Assembly (NCBI GenBank): GCA_910579335.1
Contig: CAJTUQ010000058.1
Span: 1-9,151, forward strand
DNA length: 9,151 nucleotides
Direction of reading: 5' to 3'
Source: an uncultured Dorea sp.
Lineage (GTDB): Bacteria > Bacillota > Clostridia > Lachnospirales > Lachnospiraceae
Numbering within the stretch: position 1 is the first letter of the stretch; each line of letters opens with the position of its first letter. A program made the position numbers and the translations under genes. Below the pieces are notes generated by a model. The model worked only from the letters and a program-made list of their open reading frames with translations. It did not search any database and was not told where the DNA came from. Shown one piece after another: positions 5,350 through 9,151 of the stretch.

Positions 5350-6498
5350 TTAATCTTTTTTGCGGAGGCTTAGCACTCCCTCTGTCAATATCCTGACGTC
5401 GTCCAGTATATAATCGAACGCACCGGCTTTGTACAGATTTATAAGAATCATCCCGACCGGAACTGCAAAAATCATCCCGAACAAACCGCCCGCCTTATAT
5501 CCAATATAGAGGAATACCAGCGTAAGCAAAGGGTTCATCCCGATGCTGTCTCCCACAAGCTTTGGCTGTATGAGCTGACGGACAAGCTGCGTCACCCCGT
5601 AAAGAATTAAAAGCCCCGCAACCATCTTGTAATCCCCTACAAGAAACTTATAAACCGCCCACGGGAGCAGCGCTGTTCCCGTCCCGAAAAACGGAAGGAA
5701 ATCTAAAAATGCAATTAAAATCGCCAGAAGAAACGTAAAATTCAGTCCCATAATCATAAAACCGATTACAAGAAGCCCAAAAACAACGCCCATGATTTTA
5801 AGCTGCGCTTTAAAGTATCCTCCCACTGCGTATTTTAGATTGTCACATACCATCGTCATGCGTCTTACAATCGGTTCCGGAGTGATTTTTTTGGCATAGC
5901 GCAGCACCTCGTCCCTGTCTGCGATAAAGAAATAAGCGGATATAAACGTTACAATCGTCGCCACCAGTACGGACGGTATCTTTTTTGCAAATTTCCCGGC
6001 GGCAGTCACCGTCGGCGTACTGATATTTCCCACAATCGTGCCCATCTGTTTATCAAGATTTAAAAGCACCGCGTCGAAGGCCTCGCCGATTCCTTTCGGA
6101 AGCCTTTTGTGCAGCCCCTCCATCCCTTTTCCAATTTCACTAAATCCCGCCTCCAAGTCCTTATACATAGACGGCATGTCCCAGATTAAGGTCTGTATCT
6201 CCTTGCGCAGCACATTTCCCAACAGATATACGAGCAGCACGATTCCTGCCAGGACGCCGATAATAATCAGGGCGGAGCCTAGTTTTCTCACAATTTTCAC
6301 TCTTTTTTCCAGCAGGTTCACAAGCGGGGACGCAATTGCTGAAATCAGCCACCCAATTACGAAGGGCATGAAAAAAATCAACAGCTTGTATCCGGCAATA
6401 AGAAACAGTACTGTTCCGGCAAGGCTGAACGCCAGACTTACGGCCACCTTCCAGTATGGTCTCCTATCGCCCGCTTTCTCCCTAAAGTCCATATCCAT
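5350..6498 (-). CDS. AI-2E family membrane protein, YtvI-like
   Basis: A 382-residue polytopic protein. Hydrophobic segments lie at about 19-40, 42-60, 75-96, 174-193, 232-251, 253-278, 291-304 and 320-354, a layout with two early helix pairs, a central soluble stretch (about 98-170) and a late cluster, typical of AI-2E/PerM-family transporters. The N-terminal FFMPFVIGWLISAIASPLVN and the LEKRVKIVRK stretch resemble Clostridial proteins annotated as sporulation integral membrane protein YtvI. Also family-like are YFFIADRDEV (189-198), FLDFLPFFGTG (264-274) and the QLVRQLIQPKLVGDSIGMNP stretch (304-323). The family is named after E. coli TqsA, an exporter of autoinducer-2; actual substrates of most members are unknown. 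The start at 6498 has AAGAGG 7 bases upstream. It follows yihA by 50 bases with no terminator seen. Family assignment is firm; the YtvI subfamily and any sporulation role are inference. Confidence 0.88.
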   Translation of the reverse strand: MDMDFREKAGDRRPYWKVAVSLAFSLAGTVLFLIAGYKLLIFFMPFVIGWLISAIASPLVNLLEKRVKIVRKLGSALIIIGVLAGIVLLVYLLGNVLRKEIQTLIWDMPSMYKDLEAGFSEIGKGMEGLHKRLPKGIGEAFDAVLLNLDKQMGTIVGNISTPTVTAAGKFAKKIPSVLVATIVTFISAYFFIADRDEVLRYAKKITPEPIVRRMTMVCDNLKYAVGGYFKAQLKIMGVVFGLLVIGFMIMGLNFTFLLAILIAFLDFLPFFGTGTALLPWAVYKFLVGDYKMVAGLLILYGVTQLVRQLIQPKLVGDSIGMNPLLTLVFLYIGYKAGGLFGMIFAVPVGMILINLYKAGAFDYILDDVRILTEGVLSLRKKD

Positions 6499-6548
6499 AT
6501 ATATGCCTCTTTTCTATTGCGAAAATATCTTTCCAAACCCGTTCCAAA

Positions 6549-7142
6549 CTATTGCGCCTGAAGAACTTCCGTCTCCACATACTCCCACAGTTCGTCTTTT
6601 CCCTGCCTGCTTACCGAGGAAAACGGGATAACCGTTGTTCCCGGCAGGACGGAAAGCCCTTCCCTCACAAGTTTGAGATGTTTATCTTTCTGGCTTCTCT
6701 TAATCTTGTCAAGCTTCGTGGCTATAACAACCGGACGGTATCCGTTCGCCACGATCCACTCGTACATCCTCCTGTCATTGGCAGAAGGCGCATGGCGGAT
6801 ATCAATCAATAGAAATACCGCTTTGAGCTGTTTTGAGCCATGCAGGTAGCGTTCAATCAGTTTCCCCCACTGCTTCTTCTCCTTCTCGGAAACCTTTGCG
6901 TACCCGTATCCCGGAAGGTCTACCAGATACAGTTCATCATTAATATTGTAAAAATTAATGGTCTGGGTTTTTCCAGGTGTTGCGGATATCCTTGCATACG
7001 ACTTCCGGTTCATCAATGCATTGATTAACGACGATTTCCCTACGTTCGATTTCCCCGCAAACGCAATCTCCGGATACGGATTGTCCGGCAGGCTGCTGGT
7101 AATACCGCAGACTGTTTCAAGATTCAAGCTCCTTATTATCAT
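6549..7142 (-). CDS. yihA: Ribosome biogenesis GTP-binding protein YihA/YsxC (EngB)
   Basis: A 197-residue TRAFAC-class GTPase needed for late assembly of the large ribosomal subunit; it acts in the cytoplasm and is usually essential. G1 is GKSNVGKS (30-37), the G2 region is TPGKTQTIN (55-63), G3 is DLPGYG (75-80), G4 is TKLD (142-145) and G5 is SSVSRQG (175-181). The GYGYAKVS run after G3 is characteristic of the YihA/YsxC/EngB family. Length matches the family (about 195-210). The ATG at 7142 is preceded by GAGGAG with a 6-base gap. It begins 20 bases after the lon stop; the lon–yihA/ysxC pairing is conserved in many Firmicutes and points to co-transcription. Nothing odd seen. Confidence 0.97.
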   Translation of the reverse strand: MIIRSLNLETVCGITSSLPDNPYPEIAFAGKSNVGKSSLINALMNRKSYARISATPGKTQTINFYNINDELYLVDLPGYGYAKVSEKEKKQWGKLIERYLHGSKQLKAVFLLIDIRHAPSANDRRMYEWIVANGYRPVVIATKLDKIKRSQKDKHLKLVREGLSVLPGTTVIPFSSVSRQGKDELWEYVETEVLQAQ

Positions 7143-7162
7143 ACTTTACTCCTCAATAGTTC

Positions 7163-9151
7163 TTATTCCTGCGCCGTCCGCTGCTTCTTGGATTTAACAA
7201 GGGCGGCTTTGAGCACCTCGTCCATATTTGACGCCGGGATAATAGCAAGTCCCTTTGTTATTTCCGAAGAAATCTCTTCAATATCCAGCATGTTTTCCTT
7301 TGGAACAATGACTGTTTTGATGCCCGCGCTCTTTGCCGCCAAAAGCTTTTCCTTCAGCCCGCCGATAGGAAGCACTCTTCCGCGCAGCGTAATCTCACCT
7401 GTCATGGCCACGTCCGCGCGTACCTTTTTCCCGGTAACCGCCGACAGTATAGCTGTCGCCATAGTAATTCCCGCAGACGGCCCGTCCTTTGGAACGGCGC
7501 CTTCCGGAATGTGGATATGGACATCATGCTCTTTAAAGAAATCCTCCGATATCTTATAAGCTTTCCCTACAGAGCGGATATAGCTGATTCCTGTCCTTGC
7601 CGACTCCTTCATCACATCGCCAAGCTGTCCGGTAAGCAGTATTTCTCCTTCTCCCGGCATAATATTGACTTCAATCTGAAGTGTGTCGCCGCCGACACTC
7701 GTCCAGGCCAGTCCCCGGACGATTCCTACCTCGTCCGTCTCATTTGCCATCTGATAGATATACAGCTCCTTACCAAGATACTGATGGACGTTGCGCTCAG
7801 TGATATGTACGTTCGTCTTCTTTTTCTCAAATATTTCTTTTGCCGCTTTCCTGCATATATCGGCAAGCTTACGCTCAAGCTGGCGCACGCCCGCCTCCTT
7901 CGTATAGCTTCTAGCGATTTTCCAGACCGCCTTTTTGCTCACGCTGAACTGTTTCTTTTTCAGCCCGTGTCTCTCCATCTGCTTTGGAATCAAATGCTCC
8001 ATCGCAATATGGAGTTTTTCATTCTCAGTATAACTGGATACCTCGATGACCTCCATGCGGTCTAACAGCGGCCTCGGTATTGTCTGAAGCGTATTGGCCG
8101 TCGTAACGAAAAGTACCTCTGATAAATCCAAAGGAACTTCGAGATAATGGTCGCGGAATTTCTTGTTCTGTTCACTGTCCAGCACCTCCAGCAGGGCAGA
8201 GAACGTATCGCCCTTGTAATCATTGCTCACCTTATCAATCTCATCCAAAAGCATCAGCGGATTTTTAACCTTCGCACTTCTCACAGCATCGGCAATCCTT
8301 CCCGGCATAGCCCCTACATAAGTCTTCCGGTGTCCCCGGATCTCGGCTTCATCTCTCACGCCGCCTAAGGAAATGCGCACATAAGGACGCTTAAGCGCTC
8401 TTGCAAGAGACTTTGCTATCGAAGTCTTCCCAGTTCCGGGAGGGCCTGCCAGACATAGGATGGGGCTGTCCCCTTTCTTCGTCAGCGCACGCACCGCCAT
8501 AAACTCCAGTATCCGTTCTTTCACCTTCTCCAAACCATAATGGTCCTCGTCAAGCACTTTCTTCGCATAGGAGATATCTTTATGCTCTTTGCACTGCTTA
8601 TCCCACGGCATCTCCAGCATCGTCTCGATATATGTCCGGATAACGCCCGTTTCACTGGGACTGTTCATAATATTACGAAATCTCTTTATCTCTTTGGCTA
8701 GCTTCTGCTTTACTTCCTCCGGTGCCTTCAGTCTTTCGACTGCCTGTTCAAATTCATCCGCATCAGACACTGTGCTGTCGTCGCCGAGCTCCTCGCGGAT
8801 TAATTTGATCTCTTCTCTTAAAATATACTCCCGTTGATTTTTATCTACGCGCTGCCTGACTTTCGTCTGAATCTCTTCCTTGATATTCTGCACCTGTACC
8901 TCATGTATGATTCTGGATACCAGCATATCATAACGGCGCATCAAATTTACCTCTTCCAACAGCTCCTGCCTCTGTACGTAAGTAAGCAAAAGGTTGGCGG
9001 CAATTACGTCAACAAGCTTCTTAAGATCCCGTATCTCTCCTATCTGCGCAGCCAGCTCTTTATAGACCTTTGGATTCTTATCCGTATACTCTTTAAAAAT
9101 GTCTTTAAGCCCCAGTACCATCGCTTCTATATTCAGCGGGTATTTATCGGC
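7163..9151 (-). CDS. lon: ATP-dependent protease Lon (partial, 5' end beyond window)
   Basis: The frame is open to the right edge, so 662 residues are visible and about 110-120 N-terminal residues are missing. Lon degrades misfolded and regulatory proteins in the cytoplasm as an AAA+ hexamer. Counting from the Met at 9121: the rest of the N-terminal domain and its long coiled region (about 60-150), Walker A GPPGTGKT (226-233), Walker B LLDEID (291-296), sensor-1 TTAN (340-343), a GVRQLERKL stretch (411-419) in the AAA+ lid, and the S16 peptidase domain. The catalytic dyad is Ser549 in PKDGPSAG and Lys592 in GGLKEK, 43 residues apart as in E. coli Lon (Ser679/Lys722). The Met at 9121 is not the start: the frame continues upstream with ADKYPLNIEA, which fits the Lon N-terminal domain. 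The protein is intact apart from the window edge. It lies directly upstream of yihA. Confidence 0.98.
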   Translation of the reverse strand, partial: ADKYPLNIEAMVLGLKDIFKEYTDKNPKVYKELAAQIGEIRDLKKLVDVIAANLLLTYVQRQELLEEVNLMRRYDMLVSRIIHEVQVQNIKEEIQTKVRQRVDKNQREYILREEIKLIREELGDDSTVSDADEFEQAVERLKAPEEVKQKLAKEIKRFRNIMNSPSETGVIRTYIETMLEMPWDKQCKEHKDISYAKKVLDEDHYGLEKVKERILEFMAVRALTKKGDSPILCLAGPPGTGKTSIAKSLARALKRPYVRISLGGVRDEAEIRGHRKTYVGAMPGRIADAVRSAKVKNPLMLLDEIDKVSNDYKGDTFSALLEVLDSEQNKKFRDHYLEVPLDLSEVLFVTTANTLQTIPRPLLDRMEVIEVSSYTENEKLHIAMEHLIPKQMERHGLKKKQFSVSKKAVWKIARSYTKEAGVRQLERKLADICRKAAKEIFEKKKTNVHITERNVHQYLGKELYIYQMANETDEVGIVRGLAWTSVGGDTLQIEVNIMPGEGEILLTGQLGDVMKESARTGISYIRSVGKAYKISEDFFKEHDVHIHIPEGAVPKDGPSAGITMATAILSAVTGKKVRADVAMTGEITLRGRVLPIGGLKEKLLAAKSAGIKTVIVPKENMLDIEEISSEITKGLAIIPASNMDEVLKAALVKSKKQRTAQE

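Noticed and set aside
6038..6631. Plus-strand open frame of 197 codons
   Set aside because: It lies antisense across the AI-2E-family gene and the end of yihA, both well supported; no ribosome site or recognisable domain.
7511..8065. Plus-strand open frame of 184 codons
   Set aside because: Antisense to the AAA+ and protease domains of lon, whose conserved motifs prove the other strand is coding.
9119..9121. ATG at 9121 as the start of lon
   Set aside because: The frame stays open and Lon-like upstream to the window edge, the motif spacing shows about 110-120 residues are missing, and no ribosome site precedes it.

Overview
The window is a gene-dense stretch of a low-to-moderate GC Firmicutes chromosome. 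It most resembles Clostridia of the Lachnospiraceae type, judging from strong AGGAGG-type ribosome sites, sigma-A promoters with 17-base spacers, a Lon–YihA–YtvI-like gene series and a DltA/ACP/MBOAT cassette. The taxonomic call is inference from gene style; no rRNA or other marker is present. All eight genes lie on the minus strand, so transcription runs from the right end to the left.

Right block (9151 to 5350): the 3' part of lon (AAA+ protease, 5' end outside the window), then the ribosome-assembly GTPase yihA/ysxC 20 bases downstream, then an AI-2E-family membrane protein resembling the sporulation protein YtvI. Spacing is short and no terminator is visible between them, so they may be co-transcribed. 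This is ordinary housekeeping DNA.

Middle block (5323 to about 1751): a self-contained three-gene unit with its own TTGACA-17-TAAAAT promoter, an almost continuous AT-rich palindrome across the -10 region, and a strong bidirectional terminator at its end. It encodes a DltA-like amino-acid-activating enzyme, a DltC-like carrier protein and a 530-residue MBOAT acyltransferase of AlgI-like length. By analogy with D-alanylation of teichoic acids, the ligase would load an aminoacyl group on the carrier and the MBOAT would move it across the membrane to an envelope acceptor. No DltD is present, the order is A-C-B rather than A-B-C-D, and the residue aligning with the D-Ala-selective Cys of DltA is Ser. 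Acceptor and substrate are therefore open. This is the most interesting part of the window.

Left block (1734 to 1): a lipoprotein of unknown function starting at a TTG codon, under a TTGACA-17-TAAGAT promoter whose spacer holds a TACA-N2-TGTA inverted repeat of the kind bound by BlaI/MecI/CopY repressors. Beyond it is the N-terminal 131 residues of a P-loop kinase resembling phage-type deoxynucleoside monophosphate kinases, with its own promoter and truncated by the window edge.

No rRNA, tRNA, CRISPR array, insertion sequence or riboswitch was recognised. No gene-free stretch exceeds 300 bases; the longest is 156 bases (1663–1818), which holds the lipoprotein promoter and the terminator.
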